In this document: positions 19,830 to 29,068 of the stretch, piece by piece | Layout of the letters: every line of letters begins with the position of its first letter | Numbering within the stretch: position 1 is the first letter of the stretch | Assembly: GCF_019599145.1 (NCBI RefSeq) | Contig: NZ_CP080647.1 | Location: 4,030,001-4,094,000 of the forward strand | DNA length: 64,000 nt | From: Streptomyces akebiae | Lineage (GTDB): Bacteria > Actinomycetota > Actinomycetes > Streptomycetales > Streptomycetaceae | Direction: 5' to 3' | Position numbers and translations under genes: made by a program | The notes under the pieces: model-generated | Seen by the model: only the letters and a program-made list of their open reading frames with translations | Databases searched by the model: none | Told to the model about the DNA's origin: nothing

Positions 19830-21824
19830 ATGGTGAAGGTGCGGCTGGAGACCAGTCGGGAACACGTCGCCGAGCTGGCGCGGCTGCGCGATCCGATCGG
19901 CGCGGTCGAGGAGCTGATCTGGAATAGCGTCGACGCCGATGCCGGGCACGTGGTCGTCACGCTGGAGCGCAACGACCTGGGTGGCGTGGACCGGGTCAGG
20001 GTCCAGGACGACGGCAGCGGGATGTCGGCCGAGCACTGCGAGGAGTACTTCCGGCCGATCGGCGCCTCCTGGAAGAAGCGCGCGCAGGGCAGCCCGGTAA
20101 AGAAGCGCGCTCTGCACGGCAAGAACGGGCGCGGCCGGGTGCGTGCCTTCGCCCTCGGTACCCAGGTGCGCTGGACCAGCGTCAGCGACGCGCTCGGGGG
20201 CCGACAGCAGCTGGTGATAGAGGCGGACCGGCGCTCGATGGACGAGTTCGACATCGGCGATCCGGAACCCACCGACGATCCGACCGGCACGCTCTTCGAG
20301 GCGTTCGGCGGGGACGAACAGTTGGACATCCTCGCGGACGACCGGGCCCACTCATCGCTCACCACGGCCTTCGCCACGTACCTGGAGAAGTACCCGGACG
20401 TCCGGATCGAGTACGACGGCCAGAACCTCGACCCGGCCGCCGAACAGTCGCACGTCAGCGACTACGACCTGCCTTCCCCCGCCGCTCGGAGCGGCCGGAG
20501 CGGCGACCTCGCGCGTCTGAAGGTGGTCGAGTGGCGCAAGCCCGTCACCCGCGCGCTCTTCCTGTGCGACGGCGAGGGCATGTCGCGAGCGCAGCTCAAG
20601 CCGGGCATCCAGGCCCCGGGCTTCGAGTTCACGGCGCATCTCAGCTGGTCCGGCTTCGACGACATCGACTCCGAAGACCTCGCCTTCACCGACTGGGCGC
20701 CGCACGGACCGCTGGCCGAAGTCCTCACGACGGCCCGTGACCGGCTCAAGGCTCACTTCCGCGCACGCGTGGACGAACGACGACGGGAACAGGTCGCGCA
20801 ATGGCGCAGGGAAGGCATCTACCCGTACGCGGGGCAACCCGCCGACGCACGCGAACGCACCGAGCGCGAGACGTTCGACGCGGTGGCCACGACCGTCTTC
20901 CGTCACCTGCCCAAGTCCACCGGAACGCGCAGGACCACGTTCGCCCTGCTTCGGTCCGTGCTCGCTCACGAGCCCTCGGACGTCCTGCGCATCGCCGAGG
21001 AGCTGTTCAGCCTTTCCAAGCAGGAACGGGAGCAGCTCAATCGACTCCTCGACCGCACTCCCTTGTCGGCTCTGCTCAAGGCCTCCACGGCCGCGACCAG
21101 TCGGCTGGACTTCCTGGCGGCTCTGGAGCACCTCGTCTTCGACCCCCACGCCAAGAACCGCGTGAAGGAGCGCTCCGAACTCCACCGAATCCTGGAGAAC
21201 GAGTGCTGGATCTTCGGCGAGGAGTACGGCCTGCATGTGAGCGATCGAAGCCTCACCGAGGTTCTGCGGAAGCACTGCCACCTGCTGGGCCGCGAGAAGC
21301 CGGCGGGCCCTCCCGTGCTCCGGCCCGACGGGCGCCAGGGGATTGTCGACCTCATGCTGTCGAGAGCGTCCCGGCATCGACATGACGAACGGCACCACCT
21401 GGTGGTCGAACTCAAACGCCCCGGCCTCACCCTGGGATCGGGCGAGTTCGAGCAGCTCAGCAGCTACGCACAGGCCGTCCGGAAGGACGACCGGTTCCGG
21501 GACACCCGCACCACATGGGACTTCTGGCTGGTCGGAAACGACATGACGGACACGCTGCGCGAGCTGTCCCACCAGCCCCACAATCCCCCCGGATGCGCCC
21601 TGAACCAGCCGACGTACCGGATCTGGGTCCGCACCTGGGGCGAACTCGTCCAGGACTGCGAGACTCGGCTCCGCTTCTACGGGCAACAACTGGAGTACCA
21701 GTCCTCCACCGAACACGCCATGGACTACCTGGTCCGCAACCACGGCGACGCGGTGGCGGAACTGGTTGCCGACGGGACAGTTCCGGGCCCTCGGAGTACC
21801 GGCGTCGCCGAGGTCACACAGTGA
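19830..21824 (+). CDS. GHKL ATPase fused to PD-(D/E)XK-like nuclease
   Basis: This 664-aa protein joins an N-terminal Hsp90/MutL-type ATPase to a C-terminal nuclease-like domain. The ATP-binding Bergerat fold is shown by the N box EELIWNSVDADA, the G1 box DDGSGM and the G2-like KNGRGRVRAF. The C-terminus has an ILENECWIFGEEYG segment, as in DUF4263/Shedu-like proteins, then IVDLML (D507) and VVELKRP (E527, K529), fitting a PD-(D/E)XK core. I start at ATG 19830 (GGAGAA upstream), since the frame before it overlaps the divergent gene's promoter. It stands 233 nt before a Type ISP restriction enzyme, so a role in antiphage defence is likely but not proven. Confidence 0.7.
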   Translation: MVKVRLETSREHVAELARLRDPIGAVEELIWNSVDADAGHVVVTLERNDLGGVDRVRVQDDGSGMSAEHCEEYFRPIGASWKKRAQGSPVKKRALHGKNGRGRVRAFALGTQVRWTSVSDALGGRQQLVIEADRRSMDEFDIGDPEPTDDPTGTLFEAFGGDEQLDILADDRAHSSLTTAFATYLEKYPDVRIEYDGQNLDPAAEQSHVSDYDLPSPAARSGRSGDLARLKVVEWRKPVTRALFLCDGEGMSRAQLKPGIQAPGFEFTAHLSWSGFDDIDSEDLAFTDWAPHGPLAEVLTTARDRLKAHFRARVDERRREQVAQWRREGIYPYAGQPADARERTERETFDAVATTVFRHLPKSTGTRRTTFALLRSVLAHEPSDVLRIAEELFSLSKQEREQLNRLLDRTPLSALLKASTAATSRLDFLAALEHLVFDPHAKNRVKERSELHRILENECWIFGEEYGLHVSDRSLTEVLRKHCHLLGREKPAGPPVLRPDGRQGIVDLMLSRASRHRHDERHHLVVELKRPGLTLGSGEFEQLSSYAQAVRKDDRFRDTRTTWDFWLVGNDMTDTLRELSHQPHNPPGCALNQPTYRIWVRTWGELVQDCETRLRFYGQQLEYQSSTEHAMDYLVRNHGDAVAELVADGTVPGPRSTGVAEVTQ

Positions 21825-22057
21825 CGGTCTGACCGGCCACGAACAGTAAGGGCATGGTGACGCTGGGGAAAATATCGTTGTCGAGGTGCTCTGTGACGAT
21901 CGTCGCGGCAACGGCGTCGGCGACGCCGAGCACAGAGGTTCCCCCCGTCGTCCGTTCCCCTCTTGTCAGTGCGCCGGACTACTGTGCTGGGAAGTCGGCC
22001 TAGCCGGCCTTCCAGACGCCTTCGGGTCATACCGGGCTGAGCAGAGAGCGAGCCTCC

Positions 22058-25000
22058 GTGTCCACCACCGTGCATGACGTGCTTCGGGTGATTCGCGAGA
22101 AGTCGAGGACCAATCGAGAAATCGGTACCGCCTTCGAGCGACTCATGGTGCGCTTTCTCAGTACGGACCCGGTGTGGAGCGAGCAGTTCAGCCGGGTGTG
22201 GATGTACAGCGAGTGGCCAGGCGCGGCCGGTAACCAGAAGGATCTGGGTATCGATCTGGTGGCCCAGGAGCGGGAGACCGGCGCCCTCTGGGCGATCCAG
22301 TGCAAGTGCTACGAACCGGATCACACGGTCCAGAAGCCTGACATCGACTCCTTCTTCACCGCCTCCGGACAGGGCGGCTTCACCCGCCGTCTGATCATCT
22401 CGACCACGGACAGATGGGGGCCGAACGCCGAGGCGGCAATGTACAACCAGCAGATCCCCGTGCAGCGGCTCGGTCTGTCGGAGATCGCCGCGAGCCGGGT
22501 GGAGTGGCGACTGCCCGCGAGCGGCGAAGCAGGCGGGGTGGAGCTCACCCTGCGGGGCAAGAAGTCTCCCCGCCCGCATCAGCGTGAGGCCATCGACGCG
22601 GTGTTCCAGGGCTTCGCGGAGCACGAGCGCGGCAAGCTGATCATGGCCTGCGGCACCGGGAAGACGTTCACGGGCCTGAAAATCGTGGAGCGGTTGGCGG
22701 CCGAGCGGGCCGCCGGCGGACTGGGCGAGCACACCCGGGTCCTCTTCCTCGTGCCCTCCATCGCGCTGCTGTCGCAGACCCTGCGGGAGTGGAGGTCGGA
22801 AGCCGAGACCCCGCTGCGGGCCTTCGCGGTCTGCTCTGACGCCAAGGTCTCCCGGGGCCGGGTCGACGCCGACGACCTGGACATGGCCACGCATGACCTG
22901 GCGCTGCCCGCCACCACGGACCCCGCCCGCCTGCTCGCCCAGGTCGAGGGCGATGGGACCGAGCCACCCGCCGGTCCCGGCCTGACGGTGGTCTTCTCCA
23001 CCTACCAGTCGATCGGCACGATCGCCAAGGCGCAGGAGATGGGACTCGACGCCTTCGACCTGATTCTGTGCGACGAGGCGCACCGGACCACGGGCGTCAC
23101 GCTCGCGGGTCACGACGAGTCGAACTTCGTCCGGGTCCATGACAACGACGTCGTACGTGCCACCCGCCGCCTCTACATGACGGCGACCCCGAGGATCTAC
23201 AACGAGGACACCAAGGCGGACGCCAAGGACGCCTCCGCCGTCCTGGCCTCGATGGACGACGAGAGCCTGTACGGCCCGGAGTTCCACCGTCTCGGCTTCG
23301 GCAAGGCCGTCGAACAGGGCCTGCTCACCGACTATCGGGTACTCATCCTCACCGTCGACCAGGACGTGGTCGCCAAGTCCTACCAGCAGGGTCTGGCGGC
23401 CGGCGGCCCCGAGCTGAACCTCGACGACGCCGCCAAGATCATCGGCTGTTGGAACGGCCTGGCGAAGCGCACCGGCACGTTCGGCGACGGCACCCACTTC
23501 GAGCCCGGCGAGGAGCCGATGCGCCGGGCGGTCGCCTTCGCCCGCTCCATCAAGGACTCCCAGGCCGTCGCCAACCACTTCAACGAGATCGTCTCCTCGT
23601 ACCAGGACGCGGACGACGAGCTGCTGAACTGCGATGTCCAGCACATCGACGGCACGTTCAACACACTCCGCCGCAATGACCTCCTCGACTGGCTCAAGCA
23701 GGACCCGGGCCCGAACAACGCCCGCATCCTGTCCAACGCCCGCTGCCTGTCCGAGGGCGTCGACGTCCCGAACCTGGACGCGGTCCTCTTCCTCCAGCCG
23801 CGCAACTCCGTCGTCGACGTCGTGCAGTCCGTCGGCCGCGTGATGCGCCTGGCACCGGACAAGCGCTACGGCTACATCATCCTGCCCGTCGCCGTCCCCG
23901 CCGGGATGTCCCCGGAGGAGGCCCTGGCGGACAACCGCCGCTTCAAGACCGTCTGGCAGGTCCTCCAGGCCCTGCGCGCCCACGACGACCGTTTCAACGC
24001 GTCCGTCAACCAGATCGAGCTCAACAAGAAGGCCCCGAACACCATCGGCATCGGCACGATCGGCGCCGGGGACGAATCGGTCGGCGACCGGGACGGCAGC
24101 AGCACCCAGGAGAGCGCCCAGGCCAAGAAGGACAAGGAGCGGCAGTCCGCCCAGTACGTCCAGGACCGTCTGGAGTTCGACGAGGCGTGGCGCACGGCCA
24201 TCTACGCCCGGATCGTCGACAAGGTCGGTGAGCGTACCTACTGGGAGCAGTGGGCCAAGGACATCGCACTGATCGCGGAGCGGCATGTCGCCCGCATCAG
24301 GGCGGGCCTGACGGTCCCCCACAAGGCGGCGGCCTTCAGTGAGTTCGTCGAGGAACTGCGCTCGAACATAAACCCCGGTGTCACCGACTCCGACGCCATC
24401 GACATGCTCGCCCAGCACCTCATCACCAAGCCGGTCTTCGACGCGCTGTTCCAGGACTACGCGTTCGCCGACCACAACCCCGTCTCACAGGCGATGCAAC
24501 GGATGCTGGACGTCCTGGACGACGACACGATCTCGGCGGAGGCCAAGACCCTTGAGGGGTTCTACGAGTCGGTACGGGTGCGCGCGGAGGGCATCACCGA
24601 CCACGAGGGCCGCCAGCGCGTCATCACGGAGCTGTACGAGAAGTTCTTCAAGACGGCGCTGCCCAAGACCGCGGACGCGCTCGGCATCGTCTACACACCG
24701 ACCGAGGTCGTCGACTTCATCCTGCGCTCGGCCGACCAGGCGCTCGGACGGCATTTCGGCCGGTCGCTGTCCGACGAGGACGTACACGTACTCGATCCGT
24801 TCACGGGCACGGGCACGTTCGTGGTACGGCTCCTCCAGTCCGGCCTGATCAAGCAGGCGGACCTGCTGCGCAAGTACACGCGTGAACTGCACGCGAACGA
24901 GATCGTGCTGCTGGCGTACTACATCGCGGCGGTCAACATCGAGGCGGCGTTCCACGACCTGTACGCGGAGGCCGGGGCGGACGCGGCTGGCACCGGGGCC

Positions 25001-26986
25001 GACGCGTACGTGCCGTTCGAGGGCATCGTCCTGACGGACACGTTCCAACTCGCGGAGTCCGAGGAGGGGCGACTCTTCGGGGACGTGCTGTCGGGGAACA
25101 GCGAGCGGGCGCGGAAGCAGATGGGGCAGGACATCCGGGTCGTGCTGGGGAATCCGCCGTACTCGGTGGGGCAGGACAGCCAGAACGATGACAACCAGAA
25201 CATCAAGTACGAGGCTCTGGACGGCCGTATCCAGGAGACCTACGCGGCCAGGTCGACAGCGAAGAACAAGAACTCCCTCTACGACTCCTACCTGCGTGCC
25301 TTCCGCTGGGCCTCGGACCGGATCAAGGACGAGGGCGTCGTGGCGTTCGTCTCCAACGGCGGCTACATCGACGGCAACACGGCGGACGGCGTCCGCAAGT
25401 CCCTGACGGACGAGTTCGACGCGGTGTACTGCTACAACCTGCGCGGCAACCAGCGAACGGCCGGTGAACTGTCCCGCAAGGAGGGCGGCAAGATCTTCGG
25501 TTCCGGCAGCCGCAACACCGTCGCCGTGATCGTCCTGGTCAAGGGCGGCCGCACGGATGCGCCGCGCGGGCTGTTCTACCGGGACATCGGGGACTACCGC
25601 AGCCGCGAGGAGAAGCTCGGCCTCATCGCCGGGCAGAGCCTGGAGACGGTGGAGTGGGAGCGGATCACACCGAACGCGGACGGTGACTGGATCAACCAGA
25701 GGGATGAGCGGTTCGCGACGTTTGCTCCTATCAGCGAGACCGCCGCTCGGGGCGGAGCCATCTTCGCGCTTCACTCAGCCGGGCTCCAGACCAATCGCGA
25801 CCCCTGGGTTTACAACTTCTCCGAGCAGCGGCTCCGCGAGAACGTTGAGTCGATGGTGGACTTCTACAACGAGCAGGTGACTGGTTTTCAAGAGCACTGC
25901 AAGGTTTCAGGCGTTACGCAGCCTCAAGTCGCCGACGCGGATCGCTACATCGACCGCGATGCGGAACGAATCAGCTGGTCGTCGAGCCTGATCTCGAAGC
26001 TGGCGCAGGGCAAACGTGTGGAGTACTCCCCGGAACGCGTCACCACGGGCCTGTATCGCCCCTTCAGCCGCCAGGCAGTGTATTTCGACCGGGACCTCAA
26101 CCATCGCCCCGGCAAGATGCCGCAGCTATTCCCGACACCGGATCACGAGAACTTCGGCTTCTACAACGTCGGCAATGGATCGGCGGTCCCCTTCTCGGTG
26201 CTCATGCTGGATAGCATCCCCGACCTGCACGTCACAGGCGCAGGCAGTGCCGGCCAGTTCTTCGCCCGCTACACCTACCGCGAGCTCGCCGTAGAAGGCG
26301 GTTTCGACTTCGGCGACGAAGACGGCGGCGGCGCCGCCTACGAGCGCATCGACAACATCACGAGCGCCACCCTCGCCGCGTATCGCAAGACGTACGCGGA
26401 CACGGCCCCCGACCTGACGACGGACGACATCTTCTTCTACGTCTACGGCCTCCTCCACTCCCCCGCCTACCGCGAGGCCTACGCCGCCGACCTGAAGAAG
26501 TCCCTGCCGCGTATCCCGAAGGTGCGCGCCTTCCGGGCGTTCGCCGAGGCCGGCCGCCAGCTCTCCGAGCTGCACATCAACTACGAGTCCGCGAAGCCCT
26601 TCGGCGGCATCGTGAGGACGCTCACCCACACCCGTCCGGACATGCCCCAGGACGAGCTGTTGCGGGTGACGAAGATGAAGATCCCGAAGGTGAAGGGTGT
26701 CCAGGACCGGACGCGGATCGTCTACAACAACCACGTCACGCTGGAGAACATCCCGGAGGAGGCGTACGAGTACCAGCTCGGCGCCCGTTCGGCGATCGAG
26801 TGGATCATCGACCGGTACCAGGTGAAGACCGACCCGAAGTCCGGCATCGTCAACGACCCCAACGACTGGTCCGACGACCCGGAGTACATCGTCAAGCTGC
26901 TCATGCGCGTCGTGACGGTGAGCCTCGCGACCATCGAGATCGTCAAGCACCTCCCGCCGCTCGACATCATCGAAGACGCTGCCTGA
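22058..26986 (+). CDS. Type ISP restriction-modification enzyme
   Basis: This single 1642-aa polypeptide combines restriction and modification. Order: an Mrr-like PD-(D/E)XK nuclease (D66 in GIDLV, then QCK at 81-83), an SF2 translocase (Walker A ACGTGKT 197-203, DEAH 339-342, TATPRIY, VGRVMR), a helical coupler, an N6-adenine methyltransferase (DPFTGTGTF from D913; NPPY from N1032) and a C-terminal target-recognition region of about 400 residues. Architecture and length match LlaGI/LlaBIII-type enzymes, which translocate from an asymmetric site and cleave when two collide. All key motifs look intact. The target site is unknown. It begins with GTG and ends before a 13-bp terminator hairpin. 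Confidence 0.88.
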   Translation: MSTTVHDVLRVIREKSRTNREIGTAFERLMVRFLSTDPVWSEQFSRVWMYSEWPGAAGNQKDLGIDLVAQERETGALWAIQCKCYEPDHTVQKPDIDSFFTASGQGGFTRRLIISTTDRWGPNAEAAMYNQQIPVQRLGLSEIAASRVEWRLPASGEAGGVELTLRGKKSPRPHQREAIDAVFQGFAEHERGKLIMACGTGKTFTGLKIVERLAAERAAGGLGEHTRVLFLVPSIALLSQTLREWRSEAETPLRAFAVCSDAKVSRGRVDADDLDMATHDLALPATTDPARLLAQVEGDGTEPPAGPGLTVVFSTYQSIGTIAKAQEMGLDAFDLILCDEAHRTTGVTLAGHDESNFVRVHDNDVVRATRRLYMTATPRIYNEDTKADAKDASAVLASMDDESLYGPEFHRLGFGKAVEQGLLTDYRVLILTVDQDVVAKSYQQGLAAGGPELNLDDAAKIIGCWNGLAKRTGTFGDGTHFEPGEEPMRRAVAFARSIKDSQAVANHFNEIVSSYQDADDELLNCDVQHIDGTFNTLRRNDLLDWLKQDPGPNNARILSNARCLSEGVDVPNLDAVLFLQPRNSVVDVVQSVGRVMRLAPDKRYGYIILPVAVPAGMSPEEALADNRRFKTVWQVLQALRAHDDRFNASVNQIELNKKAPNTIGIGTIGAGDESVGDRDGSSTQESAQAKKDKERQSAQYVQDRLEFDEAWRTAIYARIVDKVGERTYWEQWAKDIALIAERHVARIRAGLTVPHKAAAFSEFVEELRSNINPGVTDSDAIDMLAQHLITKPVFDALFQDYAFADHNPVSQAMQRMLDVLDDDTISAEAKTLEGFYESVRVRAEGITDHEGRQRVITELYEKFFKTALPKTADALGIVYTPTEVVDFILRSADQALGRHFGRSLSDEDVHVLDPFTGTGTFVVRLLQSGLIKQADLLRKYTRELHANEIVLLAYYIAAVNIEAAFHDLYAEAGADAAGTGADAYVPFEGIVLTDTFQLAESEEGRLFGDVLSGNSERARKQMGQDIRVVLGNPPYSVGQDSQNDDNQNIKYEALDGRIQETYAARSTAKNKNSLYDSYLRAFRWASDRIKDEGVVAFVSNGGYIDGNTADGVRKSLTDEFDAVYCYNLRGNQRTAGELSRKEGGKIFGSGSRNTVAVIVLVKGGRTDAPRGLFYRDIGDYRSREEKLGLIAGQSLETVEWERITPNADGDWINQRDERFATFAPISETAARGGAIFALHSAGLQTNRDPWVYNFSEQRLRENVESMVDFYNEQVTGFQEHCKVSGVTQPQVADADRYIDRDAERISWSSSLISKLAQGKRVEYSPERVTTGLYRPFSRQAVYFDRDLNHRPGKMPQLFPTPDHENFGFYNVGNGSAVPFSVLMLDSIPDLHVTGAGSAGQFFARYTYRELAVEGGFDFGDEDGGGAAYERIDNITSATLAAYRKTYADTAPDLTTDDIFFYVYGLLHSPAYREAYAADLKKSLPRIPKVRAFRAFAEAGRQLSELHINYESAKPFGGIVRTLTHTRPDMPQDELLRVTKMKIPKVKGVQDRTRIVYNNHVTLENIPEEAYEYQLGARSAIEWIIDRYQVKTDPKSGIVNDPNDWSDDPEYIVKLLMRVVTVSLATIEIVKHLPPLDIIEDAA

Positions 26987-26998
26987 CTCGACGAGAAC

Positions 26999-27033
26999 GC
27001 GTCCCGTGCCGACAACGCTCCGGCACGGGACGC
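26999..27033 (+). terminator. Terminator after the Type ISP gene
   Basis: A perfect 13-bp inverted repeat (26999-27011 and 27021-27033) with a 9-nt loop starts 12 nt after the stop codon. It separates the restriction gene from the vapB remnant locus. Confidence 0.75.
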
Positions 27034-27071
27034 CTCCGACACACGGTTACGCCCACCGCGTGGAGGCCCCC

Positions 27072-27251
27072 ATGAACCGCACTCTGATCGACATCGACGA
27101 CGCGTTGCCGGCCTTCGCCCAGCAGCGGCTGGACACCAGGACCAAGCGAGACACCATCAACCGAGCCCGTGCGTTGCACTGGCTTCAGGCCAATGCTGAC
27201 GGCTTCCTCGACTTCGAGGTATTCGAAGCCAGGGAGCGGGCAGGGCGGTGA
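27072..27251 (+). CDS. VapB-family antitoxin
   Basis: This 59-aa protein begins MNRTLIDIDDALPAFAQQRL and contains TRTKRDTINRARAL, the ribbon-helix-helix pattern of actinobacterial type II VapB antitoxins. The C-terminal half (ANADGFLDFEVFEARERA) is the usual toxin-neutralising segment. A start at 27006 is possible but the family begins at 27072. Its stop codon overlaps a GTG (GTGA) that opens a vapC reading frame, so the locus was once a standard coupled vapBC pair; the toxin is now truncated. Whether the antitoxin is still expressed is unknown. Confidence 0.75.
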   Translation: MNRTLIDIDDALPAFAQQRLDTRTKRDTINRARALHWLQANADGFLDFEVFEARERAGR

Positions 27252-27343
27252 CATACCTCGCCGACACCGCAGCCGTGCGCCGTCAGCTCCCGGCCGCGTA
27301 CGGCACGAAGTGCGCCCAGGCGGATGGGGTGAGGGTGAGCTGA
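27248..27343 (+). pseudogene. Truncated VapC toxin remnant
   Basis: The frame starting with GTG at 27248, overlapping the vapB stop by four bases, reads VTYLADTAAVRRQL and then loses resemblance, ending at a TGA after 31 codons. MTYLADTSAVWRLL-like starts, including the first catalytic Asp of the PIN domain, are typical of actinobacterial VapC. The remaining 110 or so residues and the other acidic residues are absent; from 27283 the sequence is the 3' end of the opposite-strand DUF397 gene. A deletion or insertion joining the two loci is the simplest explanation. Confidence 0.7.
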
Positions 27344-27492
27344 GGGAGGCGTATGTCTTTGGAGTCGCGGATGTGGACGGTGCCGAGGGCCGTGGCAATC
27401 TCGACGCAGGACTCGCCGTCGTTGCCGCTGCTGTAACTGCTCTTGAACCACGCCAGCTCGGAGGCGTCCCCGGCAGTGGTCTTGCGGATCAT
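27283..27492 (-). CDS. DUF397 domain protein
   Basis: This 69-aa protein is a DUF397 member: AWFKSSYSSGNDGESCVEIA and the HIRDSKDI stretch are the family signature. Such proteins are encoded next to XRE-DUF5753 regulators throughout Streptomyces (Scr1/WhiJ-type pairs) and behave like partner or toxin-like modulators in development. It overlaps the regulator's stop by 4 nt (ATGA), so the two are translationally coupled. Its 3' end runs into the vapC remnant on the opposite strand. Confidence 0.85.
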   Translation of the reverse strand: MIRKTTAGDASELAWFKSSYSSGNDGESCVEIATALGTVHIRDSKDIRLPQLTLTPSAWAHFVPYAAGS

Positions 27493-28352
27493 GTTTCTCC
27501 CAGCAGTTGCTCGACGAAGGCCAGCGACTCCCCCGGAGAGAGCGCCTGAGCCCGGATGGTGCCATACCGCAGTTCAAGGATGCGCAGATGCCTAGGCTCA
27601 GAGGTCGGTCGGCCATTGAACGCGCCGTCGGAGCGGCCCACAGCCGTACCGTCCGCGAATTTCAACAGCTCGATCCGACCATCTAGACCGGAGTGGGTGT
27701 CACTACTCATCGGCATCACCTGAAGCACGACGTTGTGCAACCGTCCCACCTCCAGCAGTCGTTCAAGCTGCTGACGCCACACCATTGTGCCTCCGATGGG
27801 TCGCCTCAGAGCACCCTCTTCCAGGACGAAACTGACCGCTGGAGCCGGCGAGCGCTCGAAGACCGATTGCCGGGCCATCCGAGCTGCCACCATGCGTGCC
27901 ACGTCGTCCGGTGAGTACGGCGGCTGAGCGGCACCGATAACAGCCCTCGCATGCTCCGGCGTCTGCAACAGCCCGTTGATGCTGTTGCACTCGTAGACCC
28001 CGATCTCAACCGCCTGCCCCTCCAGCTTCCCCAGTTCCCGCACCTTCTTCGGGTACCGGACCTTCTTCACGTCCTCCCACGTCGCCGAGACAAGCCCGCC
28101 CGCCTCCAACACCTCGTCGGACTTGTCCAGATACTCCTGCCGGGGAATCCGCTTCCCGGCCTCGATCTTGTAGACCAGGTCCTCGCCGTACCCGATCGCC
28201 ACCGCGAAGTCCGCCACCCGCATGCCGACGGCCTCACGCCTCAGCTTCAACTGACGCCCCACGGTCTCGACGACCGCGACGCCCCAGTCGTCGTCCGGGT
28301 CCACCTCCCAACCCGGCTCGTCCGTAGCGTCCTTGAGCCCGTCCACACTCAT
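27489..28352 (-). CDS. XRE-family regulator with DUF5753 (Scr1/WhiJ type)
   Basis: This 287-aa protein has an N-terminal helix-turn-helix (about 30-85: GRQLKLRREAVGMRVADFAV, IEAGKRIPRQEYL) and a C-terminal DUF5753 domain (about 100-275: CNSINGLLQTPEHARAVI, MVWRQQLERLLEVG, ELRYGTIRAQ). It forms a pair with the DUF397 gene and is divergent from a HATPase gene 155 nt away; the same trio occurs around whiJ and abaA loci. It probably binds the shared divergent promoter region and is antagonised by its partner; targets are unknown. Confidence 0.87.
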   Translation of the reverse strand: MSVDGLKDATDEPGWEVDPDDDWGVAVVETVGRQLKLRREAVGMRVADFAVAIGYGEDLVYKIEAGKRIPRQEYLDKSDEVLEAGGLVSATWEDVKKVRYPKKVRELGKLEGQAVEIGVYECNSINGLLQTPEHARAVIGAAQPPYSPDDVARMVAARMARQSVFERSPAPAVSFVLEEGALRRPIGGTMVWRQQLERLLEVGRLHNVVLQVMPMSSDTHSGLDGRIELLKFADGTAVGRSDGAFNGRPTSEPRHLRILELRYGTIRAQALSPGESLAFVEQLLGET

Positions 28353-28507
28353 CGCGCACCCCTCCGCCGTACCGCCGTGACGTAACGCCCCTTACCCGTA
28401 CGCCGGTTCCGGACAGGCTGGACAGCGCCGGACAAGCCCTGGACAGTAACCGTACGTACCGGCGTAGTCACTGTTCACACTAGGCGCGCACCGCCACGCT
28501 GAGTGAC

Positions 28508-28936
28508 GTGAATCCGGAAACCGTCGCCCCCGACACCGAACTCGTCAGCCCCCTCCGCAACTTCAGCGTCCGGCTGTCACCCACACCTCGCGGAGCCCGC
28601 CTCGCCCGCCTCCTCGCCACCGAGCAACTGCGCGCGTGGGAGCTGCCCTTGCACCCGGCGGACCACCTGGTCGCCGAGCTGGCGGCCAACGCGGCGACGC
28701 ACGGACGGGTCCGGGGTCGTGACTTCGATCTGACGATGTACGTCATCGGCGTCACCCTCCGCATCGAGGTGACGGACACCCGCCCCGAACGGCTGCCCCA
28801 CCCCGAACCCCCCTCCCCCGAAGCCGAGTCCGGCCGAGGCCTCCTTCTCGTCGAGGCTCTCGCCGACCGCTGGGGAGTGACCGAGGGACGGCCGCCGCGC
28901 AAGACCGTATGGGCCGAGGTGAAGCTCGCACCCTGA
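28508..28936 (+). CDS. HATPase-domain anti-sigma-like regulator
   Basis: This 142-aa protein is a stand-alone histidine-kinase-like ATPase domain related to SpoIIAB/RsbW. The N box ELAANAATHG, the DTRPERLPHP stretch replacing a normal G1 box, and SGRGLLLVEALADRWGV (G2) are visible. Streptomyces encode many such small proteins next to XRE/DUF397 pairs. Start is GTG. Any sigma factor or antagonist partner is unknown; kinase activity is not implied. Confidence 0.85.
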   Translation: MNPETVAPDTELVSPLRNFSVRLSPTPRGARLARLLATEQLRAWELPLHPADHLVAELAANAATHGRVRGRDFDLTMYVIGVTLRIEVTDTRPERLPHPEPPSPEAESGRGLLLVEALADRWGVTEGRPPRKTVWAEVKLAP

Positions 28937-29068
28937 GTCGAACGCCTGGTGATGGCCGAAACCCGTACGCGCCGTTGAACACCGCCGCGGACCCCCAGAA
29001 GATGGTCATGAACGGGTGGCGCGATGCCGGTCCTTCGAGACCGGTACGACGGGGGTGGGCGGTACTCG

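Noticed and set aside
21725..24475. A 916-codon minus-strand frame opposite the Type ISP gene
   Set aside because: Antisense to the nuclease-helicase motifs; no start signal or domains.
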